DNA of 64,000 nt from Picosynechococcus sp. PCC 7003 (lineage in GTDB: Bacteria; Cyanobacteriota; Cyanobacteriia; Cyanobacteriales; MRBY01): NCBI RefSeq assembly GCF_001693255.1, contig NZ_CP016474.1, positions 1,382,661-1,446,660 on the forward strand, given 5' to 3'. This document shows positions 18,307-27,565 of this stretch, piece by piece. Positions within the stretch are counted from its first letter, which is position 1. Every line of letters starts with the position of its first letter. Position numbers and translations under genes: made by a program. Below the pieces are notes generated by a model that ran no database searches, was not told the DNA's origin, and saw nothing but the letters and a program-made list of their open reading frames with translations.

Positions 18307-19203
18307 ATGACTTCCCCCATCATCGTCATCTGTGGTGCCACCGCGACGGGTAAATCCGGCCTAGCCCTAAAAGTTGCCGAGAAACTAGACACCGTAATTC
18401 TCAGTGCTGATTCGCGACAAATTTACAAAGAATTCGACATCGGTACGGCGAAACCAACCCCTGCAGAGCAGCAAAGCATTCCCCATTACCTGATTGATAT
18501 TTGTGAACCGACGGAAACCCTGACCCTCGCGGAATACCAAACCCAAACCCAAGCACTGATCGCCCAATTTCACGCCGAAAAAAAGCCTGTTTTACTCGTC
18601 GGCGGCACTGGCCTTTACATCAAAGCAATCACCAAAGGATTAAAAATTCCCCGGGTTTCGCCCCAACCAGAGCTGCGCCAACAATTTACCGACCTGGGCC
18701 AAGCCTATAGCTATCAACTGCTCCAGCAGCTTGACCCAGAAGCTTGCCAAAAAATTCACCCCAATGACCAGGTACGTACCCTCCGCGCCCTGGAGGTGTT
18801 CTATGTCACCGGGAAACCGATTAGTCACCAACAGGGAGAAAATCCACCCAGTTATCCCATTCTTGAAATTGGTCTCGATTGCAATCCCGACCACCTCGAT
18901 CAGCGGATTCAACAACGCACCCAGCAGATGGTTGACCAGGGTTTCGTCACCGAAGTTGAACATCTCGGCAAAAAATACGGTTGGGATTTGCCCCTCCTGA
19001 ACACCCTCGGTTATGCAGAATTTCGGGAATATGTCCAGGGTCAAGGGACATTAGAGGAGGCGATCGCCAATACCGTTCTCCACACCCGCCAATTTGCCAA
19101 ACGCCAACGCACCTGGTTCCGCGCTAACCCAGATATCCACTGGCTCGACAACACAGCCTCGGATCTCCTTGAGCAAGCTCTGAATCTCATTACCCAACAA
19201 TAG
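18307..19203 (+). CDS. miaA: tRNA dimethylallyltransferase
   Basis: A 298-residue enzyme that adds a dimethylallyl group to N6 of A37 in tRNAs reading U-starting codons. GATATGKSGLAL is the P-loop (about residue 10). ILSADSRQIYKEFDIGTAKP is the substrate motif. LVGGTGLYIKAI and the C-terminal FAKRQRTWFR complete the family pattern. Length is usual. It starts 7 nt after the thioredoxin stop. Confidence 0.96.
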   Translation: MTSPIIVICGATATGKSGLALKVAEKLDTVILSADSRQIYKEFDIGTAKPTPAEQQSIPHYLIDICEPTETLTLAEYQTQTQALIAQFHAEKKPVLLVGGTGLYIKAITKGLKIPRVSPQPELRQQFTDLGQAYSYQLLQQLDPEACQKIHPNDQVRTLRALEVFYVTGKPISHQQGENPPSYPILEIGLDCNPDHLDQRIQQRTQQMVDQGFVTEVEHLGKKYGWDLPLLNTLGYAEFREYVQGQGTLEEAIANTVLHTRQFAKRQRTWFRANPDIHWLDNTASDLLEQALNLITQQ

Positions 19204-19225
19204 AAATTCAGAGATTTTTCAATCA

Positions 19226-19259
19226 GAAAAAAGCACCCTTTCGTGAGAAAGAATGCTTC
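19226..19259 (-). terminator. Terminator between miaA and clpP3
   Basis: On the minus strand, AAGCATTCTTTC and GAAAGGGTGC form an imperfect hairpin followed by six T, 33 bp past the clpP3 stop. It may also act weakly on miaA read from the other side. Confidence 0.7.
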
Positions 19260-19291
19260 AACAAATTTGAGGCTGAAAAATCAGACAAATA

Positions 19292-19891
19292 TTAAGGGCG
19301 TTCTTCAATTACCTTATCAATCAGGCCATATTCCAACGCTTCCTGGGCTGACATAAAGTAATCCCGATCCGTATCCTTCTCGATTTTTTCGATGGATTGA
19401 CCCGTATGGGCGGCCATCAATTCATTGAGTTGATGCTTAATGCGGATAATTTCCTTGGCTTCAATGTCAATATCTGTCGCTTGACGACGGCCTTGGATCC
19501 CACCGAGGGGTTGGTGAATCATAATCCGGGAGTGGGGCAGGGCCAGACGTTTACCTTTGGTGCCCGCAGACAGCAAAAACGCCCCCATAGATGCCGCTAA
19601 ACCCACACAAATGGTTACCACTTCCGACTTGATGTGTTTCATCGTGTCGTAAATCGCAAGACCCGCTGTCACTGAACCACCAGGGGAGTTGATGTAGAGA
19701 TAGATCGGCTTGCCAGGATCTTCAGAATCGAGGTAAAGCATGATGGCAATAATCTGGTTTGCCAAAGCATCATTGACACCCCGACCGAGGAAAATGATCC
19801 GTTCACGGTACAAACGGTCATAGATATTGATCCAGTCAGAATAGGGCTGACCGGGCATTTGATAGGGAACTTTGGGTACACCGATGGGCAT
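19292..19891 (-). CDS. clpP3: ATP-dependent Clp protease proteolytic subunit (ClpP3 type)
   Basis: A 199-residue serine protease subunit. The catalytic triad is visible: Ser101 in GLAASMGAF, His126 in MIHQPLGG and Asp near 175 ([15 protein letters not shown]). In cyanobacteria ClpP3 and ClpR form mixed rings that work with ClpC, and the complex is essential. It follows clpR by 64 bp on the same strand, the usual clpR-clpP3 operon. The ClpP3 name rests on this pairing. Confidence 0.92.
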   Translation of the reverse strand: MPIGVPKVPYQMPGQPYSDWINIYDRLYRERIIFLGRGVNDALANQIIAIMLYLDSEDPGKPIYLYINSPGGSVTAGLAIYDTMKHIKSEVVTICVGLAASMGAFLLSAGTKGKRLALPHSRIMIHQPLGGIQGRRQATDIDIEAKEIIRIKHQLNELMAAHTGQSIEKIEKDTDRDYFMSAQEALEYGLIDKVIEERP

Positions 19892-19955
19892 GGATTTTGT
19901 TTACCTTGATCTGAACAACGGGAAAAAATGAGGTGATTTTAAGCAATCACAGGAG

Positions 19956-20642
19956 CTACAGCGCCGGTACGGGGGACGGCAAATCCTTCGAACTTTCGAG
20001 CACTTTATCGATAATGCCGTATTCGAGAGCCTGCTGGGGTGTCATGTAAAACATCCGGTCAGTGTCCTTTTCGAGTTTTTCGAGGGGCTGACCTGTGTAT
20101 TTGGACATCATTTGCAGGATTGTCCGTTTGTTTTCGATCACTTCCTTCGCCCGAATTTGAATATCGGAGGCTTGGCCCTGGGCCCCTTGGCGCGCTTGGT
20201 GGAGAATAATCGTCGAGTGGGGCAGGCTCGCGCGGCAGCCCTTGGTGCCAGCAGCAAGAATCATGGCCGCTGTCCCCATTGCTTGACCGAGGCAAATGGT
20301 ATGCACCGGCGGCGTGATGTAGTTGAGGGTATCGCAGATGGCGAAGGCTTCTGTTTCAAACCCAATGGAGTCGCCACCGTACCAAGAGGTGCCGGTGGAG
20401 TTGATGTACATGTAAATGGGTTTATCGGGATCATCGAACTGCAAAAATAGCAGTTGGGCAATGATCAGTTCGGTGACATCTACGCCAATTTGATCTTTAT
20501 ACTCATCGGGGGAAACGAGGGGCAGACCGAGGTAAACGATCCGCTCTTTTAAAAGCAGGGAAGGGAGATCTGGCGGTGGCGTCCTGTAGGTGGAGCCGCC
20601 ACCTCTGTAGGGTGCTTGTACAGCCTGAATCGGTGAGTTCAT
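19956..20642 (-). CDS. clpR: Clp protease inactive subunit ClpR
   Basis: A 228-residue ClpP-fold protein. Where ClpP has GLAASMGAF it has GQAMGTAAM, so the catalytic Ser is replaced by Gly (residue 123). The His-containing segment (ILHQARQG) is kept. This loss defines ClpR, the non-proteolytic partner of ClpP3 in cyanobacteria and plastids. It is the first gene of the clpR-clpP3 operon. The N-terminal 28 residues are a Gly/Pro-rich extension. Confidence 0.93.
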   Translation of the reverse strand: MNSPIQAVQAPYRGGGSTYRTPPPDLPSLLLKERIVYLGLPLVSPDEYKDQIGVDVTELIIAQLLFLQFDDPDKPIYMYINSTGTSWYGGDSIGFETEAFAICDTLNYITPPVHTICLGQAMGTAAMILAAGTKGCRASLPHSTIILHQARQGAQGQASDIQIRAKEVIENKRTILQMMSKYTGQPLEKLEKDTDRMFYMTPQQALEYGIIDKVLESSKDLPSPVPAL

Positions 20643-20762
20643 AGATCTTTATTAATGCGTTGGGTAACGTGTTGGCGTTACGGTTGCGGGGTGTTTTTGT
20701 CTGATTTTGTCTTAGCATCTAATTTTAACGCAAGGTTTGACGGTGGTTTAGGGCGATCGCAC

Positions 20763-22253
20763 ATGGGTAAGGTATTTTTGCTGGGAGCCGGTTTAGGGAC
20801 AAAAGACTATTTGACGGTACGGGGTTGGAAAATCCTCCAACAAGCGGAGGTGGTGATTTATGACGCGCTAGGTTCCCAGGAACTGTTGGATCTACTGCCC
20901 CAGGATTGTTTGCGGTTATTTGTCGGCAAGCGGGGTGGAGAAAAGAGTACGCCCCAGGGGGAAATTAATCGGTATCTGGTCGAATATGGGCAGTCGGAGA
21001 AACGGGTGGTGCGCCTCAAGGGTGGAGATCCGTATATTTTTGGGCGATCGCACCCGGAGATTCTGGCACTGAAAGAGGCAGGCTGTGATTTTGAGGTGAT
21101 TCCTGGCATTTCATCGGCTTTGGTGGCACCGTTACTAGCAGGTATTCCCCTCACCCATAAAGACTTGAGTCGCGGCTTTTTTGTGGGGACAGCCCATGAT
21201 CTAGACGCGTTTGATTGGTCTGCTCTGGCCCATTTGGAAACCCTGGTGTTTTTGATGGGGGGACGCAATTTAGGGGAAATTTGCCAGCGGTTAGTCAAAG
21301 CGGGGCGATCGCCTGATTTTTCCATTGCCATTATCCAAGCGGCGGGATTACCAGAGCAGCAGGTCTGGACGGGAACGTTACAGAGCATTACGAAGCAAAC
21401 GGCGACGGTTCAAAAACTTTCTCCCTGTGTGATCATTGTGGGTCAGGTGGTTAGTCTCCGGGAGGATTACATGGATCGGGCTCCATTGGGTGGCAAAACA
21501 ATTCTCATTACCCGTGCCGCGTCGCAATCAAGTGAATTTACCGAACTTTTGGCAGAAACCGGCGCAAAGGTCTTGGAAATGCCCGCTTTAGAGATCCGTG
21601 AACCCTCCACCTGGGAACCCCTCGACCAGGCGATCGCCACCCTAGAAACCTTTGACTGGCTGATCCTCACCTCGGCCAATGGCGTTGAATATTTTTTCCA
21701 GCGACTCGAAACCTTGGGCAAAGATGTGCGGGCCTTAGGTAAGCTCAAAATTGCCGTCGTCGGCAAAAAAACAGAAAAATTCTTGCGCCAGCACGGCCTA
21801 AAAGCGGACTATATTCCCCCCGATTTTATTGCGGATTCTTTAGTAGAAAACTTTCCAGATTCTCTGCAAAATCAAAAAATTCTTTTTCCCCGGGTCGAAA
21901 CAGGAGGGCGAAAAATCCTGGTGCAAGAGCTCGCCCAACAAGGCGCTCAGGTGATTGAAGTGCCTGCCTACGAATCGGGGTGTCCGCGACAAATTCCAGC
22001 GGCGGTGTGGCAAGCCCTCGAAGCACAAACCATTGATCTAGTAACCTTTGCGAGCTCTAAAACAGTGCGCAACTTTTGGCAGCTAATCCAGCGGCAGGGG
22101 GGAGATTTAGCACTGTTAAAACCGCTGAAAATTGCCTCCATTGGCCCCCAAACTTCCCAGACTTGTTTAGACCTTTTCCAACGGGTTGATCTCGAAGCCG
22201 AGGTCTATACCCTAGAAGGTTTACGGGATGCGATTCTAACCAATTGTGTATAA
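20763..22253 (+). CDS. cobA-hemD: Fused uroporphyrinogen-III C-methyltransferase / uroporphyrinogen-III synthase
   Basis: About 496 residues from the ATG at 20763 (MGKVFLLGAGLGTKDYLT). An upstream ATG at 20655 adds 36 residues without family likeness. Residues 1-245 are the SAM-dependent methyltransferase CobA/SUMT (KRGG near 55, VRLKGGDPYIFGR, VIPGISSAL), leading to precorrin-2 for sirohaem and cobalamin. Residues about 250-496 are HemD (LGGKTILITRAASQSSEF), which closes the uroporphyrinogen-III ring. One polypeptide thus makes uroporphyrinogen III and methylates it. The fusion is read without interruption. Confidence 0.9.
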   Translation: MGKVFLLGAGLGTKDYLTVRGWKILQQAEVVIYDALGSQELLDLLPQDCLRLFVGKRGGEKSTPQGEINRYLVEYGQSEKRVVRLKGGDPYIFGRSHPEILALKEAGCDFEVIPGISSALVAPLLAGIPLTHKDLSRGFFVGTAHDLDAFDWSALAHLETLVFLMGGRNLGEICQRLVKAGRSPDFSIAIIQAAGLPEQQVWTGTLQSITKQTATVQKLSPCVIIVGQVVSLREDYMDRAPLGGKTILITRAASQSSEFTELLAETGAKVLEMPALEIREPSTWEPLDQAIATLETFDWLILTSANGVEYFFQRLETLGKDVRALGKLKIAVVGKKTEKFLRQHGLKADYIPPDFIADSLVENFPDSLQNQKILFPRVETGGRKILVQELAQQGAQVIEVPAYESGCPRQIPAAVWQALEAQTIDLVTFASSKTVRNFWQLIQRQGGDLALLKPLKIASIGPQTSQTCLDLFQRVDLEAEVYTLEGLRDAILTNCV

Positions 22254-22301
22254 AAATAATCAGCCATCATTGGCAGTTTTAGAGGCGATCGCCTTTGACG
22301 T

Positions 22302-23369
22302 TCACAATCCCGATGAGCGGACTTGATAGGGAATTTCTTCGATGGGGAGATTATTTAAATTCCAGTCTGTGTAACGCAATTGGAGGCGTTTTTCCCCAGC
22401 ATATTCAACGATTTTGCCACCATATAAGCGGGCATCAGTACCTAGGCTTTGGATCTTGATGCTGCCGTTAAAGACCGTGGCCCGGGCGAGATAAATCACC
22501 AAATCGTCGCGGGAAGGGCGATTGACTGTGGTGCTAGCGGTGAGGTGAGCTAAACCCCGTTCGTCTAATTCCTGGGCGATCGCCATGGCTGTATTGCGAA
22601 TGCCGCGAATGGCCACAATATTGGCTGCCACCGCCATCGTAATGTCAATTTTTTTGGTATCCGTCAGGACTGCATTGTGGGCTAAAAAGTGAAAATTTTC
22701 TTCCCCTAAATCATTGCGAATACGTCGATGGATCGGATTATGGGCATTGTAATTTTTTAGAGTGCCGACAATTGCGCCACAGGCGTTGCGAGGTTCGCGC
22801 CACGGTGATTCACGGGTTTTTCCATATACCTGCTTGCCATCCTGACGCAGCCGTCCCACATGGGTTTTGAGATCAATGGCCACCAGGGAAATGGATTGGG
22901 GATTGCCTTCGTAAACGCGCCGCTTTAGAGATTCGTCTAGCTCGTGAGCCACGGTGACATGGGCCAAAGTTTCACCGTCATCGGTGCCGCCACCCGCCGG
23001 AAAGAAAGCCTCTAATTTTAATTCGCCGATTTCTGAGAGGGTCGCAAAACGGGACGCCACCACATCTCGATATCGCTTTGTGGCTTCCCCCTGGTGGATG
23101 CGATCGCCACAATTGGTATAGGCGAGGGTCGTTACCACACTGGGCAAACTCATATCCGCCCCACAGGCCTTGATATCCGTTGAATCTGAGGCGACAAACT
23201 GTAATTCATCCCGCAAAATCTGCAGTCCACTGATCAGAGCATAGCGATCGCTGACGATTTCATTGAGGTAATTATGGTAGGCATTACGCTCCATGCCGAA
23301 ACTGGCGGTGAGTTGCCAAAATTGTTTAACCCGTGCTTCGGTGGGGGCCGCATCGAAGGGTAAAGTCAT
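22302..23369 (-). CDS. Conserved hypothetical protein
   Basis: A 355-residue soluble protein that I cannot place in a family. It has no signal peptide or membrane helix. Notable conserved-looking stretches are AFFPAGGGTDDGETLAHVTVAHELDE (about 145-170), ESPWREPRNACGAIVGTLKNYNAHNP (about 205-230) and RDDLVIYLARATVFNGSIKIQSLGTD. The His/Asp/Glu content could suit an enzyme, but no catalytic set is clear. It is single on the minus strand, convergent with cobA-hemD. Confidence 0.65.
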   Translation of the reverse strand: MTLPFDAAPTEARVKQFWQLTASFGMERNAYHNYLNEIVSDRYALISGLQILRDELQFVASDSTDIKACGADMSLPSVVTTLAYTNCGDRIHQGEATKRYRDVVASRFATLSEIGELKLEAFFPAGGGTDDGETLAHVTVAHELDESLKRRVYEGNPQSISLVAIDLKTHVGRLRQDGKQVYGKTRESPWREPRNACGAIVGTLKNYNAHNPIHRRIRNDLGEENFHFLAHNAVLTDTKKIDITMAVAANIVAIRGIRNTAMAIAQELDERGLAHLTASTTVNRPSRDDLVIYLARATVFNGSIKIQSLGTDARLYGGKIVEYAGEKRLQLRYTDWNLNNLPIEEIPYQVRSSGL

Positions 23370-23533
23370 AGAATTTTATCTGAAACGTTGATGTGATTTT
23401 AAGCAGAACAGTTGTGGCGCATTGGGGGAGGTGACTACGGCAAGTCCGTTTAACAACCCATAATTTTGGTGCAGCCCATTATTGCCAGGGATATGTGACA
23501 GTTCCGATTGGCTGAAACAGGGCGATCGCCTTT

Positions 23534-26041
23534 TTATTCTAGCGAACCACGGGTCACCCCCAATTGATTTTGGAGCTTGAGGGTTTTCCAGAGCTGTGCT
23601 CCAGAAATTTTTCCCGTAATGAGCTGTTGATAAAGGGCAATGGTCTTTGTAATTTCCTGGGGGGATTCGTGCACAAATTCAACACGGAAGTGCCGCACTC
23701 CCAAATTCATAAAATGCTGCATATACTCTGCGCCAGTCTGGGCGGTGCCATTAAAAACCGTATTCCGGCAGCCTGCATCGGCAACTAAAACATGCTCGAT
23801 ACCAGTGCGATCGCCTAATTTTACTTCATGGCTTTCACAGGGACGACCACAATTTGTAAAGTCAGTGCCATCGGAGAGAAATGCACAAAAAACACAGTGC
23901 TCCATGTGAAACATCGGCATATGTTGGTGGATCGTAATTTCAAACCAGTGGGGCGGTGTATTTTTCAGGAGCGATTCTAACTGATGAATATTCAGATCGT
24001 AGGAGGCCGTAAGACGTTCTAGGGGAAAGGTTTTTTTAAAATAATTGGCAGTGATTGGATTAGAAATATTTAAAGAAAAATCAGCGGTAATCCGTTCATT
24101 TTTAAAGAATTTGAGGTGATCGTAATTGCGGATTAAATAGCCATCTGCTTGACTAGACAGCACTTGATTGAGAATGTACTGTTCCTTGGGCTTAGTGATT
24201 CTGGGCGGTGCTACCCAAATTTCTGGTTGATGTTCTGTTTCTTTCGCCAGTTTAACCGCTTCACGGTAGTTGATCGGATTTTCAAACTCACAATAAATGG
24301 TCTGGATATTTGTATCTAAGATAGCCTTAAGTTGCAGCAAATTACGCACTAAAACAATAATTTTTGCTGAGTTACTCGCCGATTTTTCTAAACAGGGTAA
24401 AAGACTTTGATAGGATGCGCTACGATTCAGTTGCCAACGCTTCGGTTGAGCGCGCAAAGTTTCTAATTGACTGACCATTTCCCGCCGCATTCGATTTAGT
24501 TCACTCACGGGAAGAATGGCCTCACCAACCAGGTTATTTTCTAAATGCTGGAGGTAAAAAGGAGTATTTCCTAAGCGCCCAAATTGTTCTGTTAAACGTT
24601 CCGTCGTTAGGGGTTTCTTGATTGCTGCGTCGAGGCTGATTTCTGATGCGACCTGGACAATATTACCCTGTTCATCACGGGCGATCACCGTCAAATTTCC
24701 GCCAATTTCCCCATGAATTTCTAAAGTAATCGGGCGTTGAAATTGAATTTTTTCACCAGTAAAGGTTTGCCGTAATTTTTTATCCAGTTCCGGATCATTC
24801 GTTTTCCAGAGGCGATCGCCAACCCGCACCCGCCGCAAATCCACATCCCGCCGTCCAAAGGTCACAAGGGTATCTTTCCCGTGGGTTTCCACTGCGTAGA
24901 CTCGTCCACCTTCCTCCCGTTCCGCTGGTTTTCCATAGTCAAAAACCACGCCATCCCCCGCTTTTAAGGGCGCTTCTAAGCGTAAAACCACTTGTTTATC
25001 CCGACCATCACGCACCTGTTTAATTTCGCCTAGATACACGCCGCGCTTTTTACCAAATCGAGCATGAACCAGACTTTGATTATCAATGCCATCGAGCCAA
25101 CCTGTATATAAGCCCCGCGAAAATGCCATTTCTAATTGATATGTTTCCCGCTCAGAAACTTCATATTCTGCTGATAGATTGGTGACTGCTTTATCAATGG
25201 CTTGGCGATAAATTTGGGTGACACTTGCCACATATTCCGGCTGTTTTAAACGCCCTTCAATTTTGAGAGAAACTACTCCCGCTTTGATCAAGTCCGGCAA
25301 CACAGGTAATCCTGCCAAATCTTGGGGACTTAATAAATAATGTCTGTCCCCTAAATCGAAGGGTTTGCCATCAACAATCATCTCGTAAGGCATCCGACAG
25401 GCTTGGGCGCATTCCCCGCGATTGGCCGACCGTCCGCCGAGGGATTCACTGGTCAGACATTGCCCCGAATAGGCGACGCACAACGCCCCATGCACAAACA
25501 CTTCCAGCGGCATCGACAGGTTTTGCTGACCCAATTCCTGCTGAATTTTTTCGATTTCCTTGATGGCACATTCCCGCGCCAACACCACCAAATTACAGCC
25601 CAAATTTTGCGCAAACTCGACCCCCGCCGCGCTGGTGACGGTCATTTGCGTGGAGCCGTGGATCGGAAAATCGGGCGACAACTGCCGAATCAGGCGACAC
25701 AAACCCACATCCTGCACGATCGCCGCATCGACCCCCGCCGCAATCATCGACCGCAAATATTGTTCAACCGCCGCCAATTCCGAGGTAAAAATCAACGTAT
25801 TCAGCGTCACATAACCCTTCACGCCGCGCCGATGCAAATAGGCCATCAACTCCGGTAAATCCGCCTCGGTAAAATTCTGCGATCGCATCCTTGCATTGAA
25901 CTGATCCAGCCCAAAATAAATCGCATCTGCCCCATTCTCCACGGCGGCGATCGCACAGTCCCAATTTCCCGCCGGAGCCAACAGTTCAGGGGTTTTTACT
26001 AAGATGGTAGATTCTACAGGGGTAACGGAGGGAGTAGACAT
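23534..26041 (-). CDS. Peptidase U32 family protein (RlhA-like)
   Basis: About 835 residues from the ATG at 26041 (MSTPSVTPVES); an upstream start would add 47 unlikely residues. The N-terminal U32 domain is clear (ELLAPAGNWDCAIAAVENGADAIYFGLDQFNAR; VFVHGALCVAYSGQCLTSESLGGRSANRGECAQACR), including the Cys cluster typical of RlhA/TrhP/UbiU-type hydroxylases. A DUF3656-like middle part and a second U32-type segment with CVFCAFLSDGTDFTNCGRPC follow. E. coli RlhA hydroxylates 23S rRNA C2501, so rRNA or tRNA hydroxylation is the best guess, not proteolysis. Confidence 0.85.
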   Translation of the reverse strand: MSTPSVTPVESTILVKTPELLAPAGNWDCAIAAVENGADAIYFGLDQFNARMRSQNFTEADLPELMAYLHRRGVKGYVTLNTLIFTSELAAVEQYLRSMIAAGVDAAIVQDVGLCRLIRQLSPDFPIHGSTQMTVTSAAGVEFAQNLGCNLVVLARECAIKEIEKIQQELGQQNLSMPLEVFVHGALCVAYSGQCLTSESLGGRSANRGECAQACRMPYEMIVDGKPFDLGDRHYLLSPQDLAGLPVLPDLIKAGVVSLKIEGRLKQPEYVASVTQIYRQAIDKAVTNLSAEYEVSERETYQLEMAFSRGLYTGWLDGIDNQSLVHARFGKKRGVYLGEIKQVRDGRDKQVVLRLEAPLKAGDGVVFDYGKPAEREEGGRVYAVETHGKDTLVTFGRRDVDLRRVRVGDRLWKTNDPELDKKLRQTFTGEKIQFQRPITLEIHGEIGGNLTVIARDEQGNIVQVASEISLDAAIKKPLTTERLTEQFGRLGNTPFYLQHLENNLVGEAILPVSELNRMRREMVSQLETLRAQPKRWQLNRSASYQSLLPCLEKSASNSAKIIVLVRNLLQLKAILDTNIQTIYCEFENPINYREAVKLAKETEHQPEIWVAPPRITKPKEQYILNQVLSSQADGYLIRNYDHLKFFKNERITADFSLNISNPITANYFKKTFPLERLTASYDLNIHQLESLLKNTPPHWFEITIHQHMPMFHMEHCVFCAFLSDGTDFTNCGRPCESHEVKLGDRTGIEHVLVADAGCRNTVFNGTAQTGAEYMQHFMNLGVRHFRVEFVHESPQEITKTIALYQQLITGKISGAQLWKTLKLQNQLGVTRGSLE

Positions 26042-26208
26042 AGGAATATCAAAATAGAGAGGCGATCGCTCCAGTAGTATAGTGGCATCCTGTCTAGGAA
26101 CGAGTGATGAGTCTGAGCATAGCGTTTTGAAGGATCCAATTACTGTGAGAAAAGATAACTTCTCTCTCAAGAAACTTTGCATTTACTAGGGAGTGGGAAC
26201 AGAGCCGC

Positions 26209-26214
26209 TATAAT
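26209..26214 (+). promoter_or_regulatory. -10 box upstream of the ParA/McdA gene
   Basis: A perfect TATAAT 44 bp before the GTG start of the ATPase gene. No strong -35 is visible at 16-18 bp. Confidence 0.5.
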
Positions 26215-26258
26215 GGCTCACCATAAATCAAGGCTAATAAGCAAAAAACGAATCTATC

Positions 26259-26894
26259 GTGGCATCCCAGCGGATTTTAGCAGTTGTGAATGGTAAAGGG
26301 GGCGTTGGTAAAACCACTACCGCCGTCAATCTTGCGGCCATTTTTGCAGAAACACAGCAGGTTCTTTTGGTGGATAGTGATCCCCAAGGATCAGCCTCTT
26401 GGTGGGTAGACCGTAACCCCGATGAATGGCAGCTAGATGTAAGCAGAGAGCATCAACCAGATTTACTCCAAAACCTCCGACAGATTAAAGGTTATGACCT
26501 GATTGTGGTGGATACGCCCCCAGCTTTGCGATCGCAGGCCCTCAAAACCGTACTCCGCATTGCGGATTATGTGGTTTTGCCGACGCCACCGGCCCCAATG
26601 GACTTGAGTGCATTAATTGAAACGGTGCAAACGGCCATTAACCCCATTGAGATTCATCACCGGGTACTCCTGACAAAAGTCGATAGTCGCAGTCTCCGGG
26701 AGAGCATCGATGCCCAAAATACCTTGATTGAGCTGGGGATTCCGGTGTGTCATGCCTTTGTGCGTAGTTATAAAGCCCACGAGCAAGCTGTTCTCGCCGG
26801 CGTTCCCATGACCCAAATGCGTGGTAAAAAGGCTAAGGATGCGGAAACGGATTATCGTCGTGTCGCGGATGAATTGCAACGAGATTGGATTTAA
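26259..26894 (+). CDS. mcdA: ParA-family ATPase, probable carboxysome positioning protein McdA (type 2)
   Basis: A 211-residue ParA/MinD ATPase starting with GTG. The deviant Walker A motif [16 protein letters not shown] (residues about 9-24) includes the signature Lys. [11 protein letters not shown] and VVDTPPAL are the A' and B motifs. It lacks an N-terminal HTH, so it is a short ParA of the protein-cargo type. The next gene, 5 nt downstream, encodes a coiled-coil protein ending in EEIGWFD. That arrangement matches type 2 McdAB, which spaces carboxysomes over the nucleoid. A plasmid-type ParA is the alternative. Confidence 0.75.
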   Translation: MASQRILAVVNGKGGVGKTTTAVNLAAIFAETQQVLLVDSDPQGSASWWVDRNPDEWQLDVSREHQPDLLQNLRQIKGYDLIVVDTPPALRSQALKTVLRIADYVVLPTPPAPMDLSALIETVQTAINPIEIHHRVLLTKVDSRSLRESIDAQNTLIELGIPVCHAFVRSYKAHEQAVLAGVPMTQMRGKKAKDAETDYRRVADELQRDWI

Positions 26895-26899
26895 CGGTT

Positions 26900-27481
26900 A
26901 TGGCTAGCAGTAAACAAAATTTATCGGATTTATTACGGCAGGAAGCAAAGCAGGATAAAACCAAGGCTTCTGCTCCCGAAACGGCAGATAACTCACCGGA
27001 GAAACCTTCGACAACGGCCCTTTCTCGGATGACGAAGGCGCAACTTCTGGCCCACATTGAAACCCTGTATGCCCAACAGGAAACGGTAACGGCCGCCCCT
27101 GTTGATCATGTTGATCAAACGCTGCTTACGGAGAAGGAAACCTTGGCGAGTGAGGTAAAAGCCCTCGAAGAAAAAATTGCGGTTCAACAACAGGCGATCG
27201 CCAACGCCGAGAAAACGATTAAGACCCTCAAAGCGGATTCTTCTGAAAAAGCGAAACTTGAACAAGCATTAGACGAACAACGGGGCCTCGTCGAAAAGTT
27301 GTACGGTCAAATCCAAAGCCTCGAAGCCCAACAGACGGAAAAAGAAGCCGCCATAGAACGCACCGTCGAAGAAGACCGCGCCCTTGTGCTTGCCCGCATT
27401 GCCAGCTACCAAGCGAATCTGCAATTTCCGGCGCAGCCCCCCTCCAGCATCCCCGATGAGGAAATCGGTTGGTTTGATTAG
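26900..27481 (+). CDS. mcdB: Coiled-coil partner of the ParA ATPase, probable McdB (type 2)
   Basis: A 193-residue protein from the ATG at 26900, 5 nt after the ATPase stop. The N-terminus is basic and polar (MASSKQNLSDLLRQEAKQDK), followed by a disordered Ser/Thr/Pro stretch. A long heptad-like coiled coil runs from about 75 to 160 (SEVKALEEKIAVQQQAIANA). The end is Pro-rich with a single Trp in EEIGWFD. From memory, McdB proteins share an invariant Trp at the C-terminus in an acidic setting and undergo condensation with carboxysomes. The sequence alone cannot prove the cargo. Confidence 0.7.
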   Translation: MASSKQNLSDLLRQEAKQDKTKASAPETADNSPEKPSTTALSRMTKAQLLAHIETLYAQQETVTAAPVDHVDQTLLTEKETLASEVKALEEKIAVQQQAIANAEKTIKTLKADSSEKAKLEQALDEQRGLVEKLYGQIQSLEAQQTEKEAAIERTVEEDRALVLARIASYQANLQFPAQPPSSIPDEEIGWFD

Positions 27482-27565
27482 GGGAAAAACCGCCAATGCT
27501 CGGAATTCTGGGGCTTGATAGAATAGATCCCAGGATTTTTACGCAGCACATTTAACAACTCAATC

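Noticed and set aside
25403-25858. Plus-strand 151-codon frame inside the U32 gene
   Set aside because: It is a shadow frame within a well-supported gene, Arg/His-rich and without family likeness.
23534-26041. Naming the U32 protein a collagenase
   Set aside because: U32 members with this Cys cluster are now understood mostly as RNA or quinone hydroxylases. Protease activity is not supported by the sequence.
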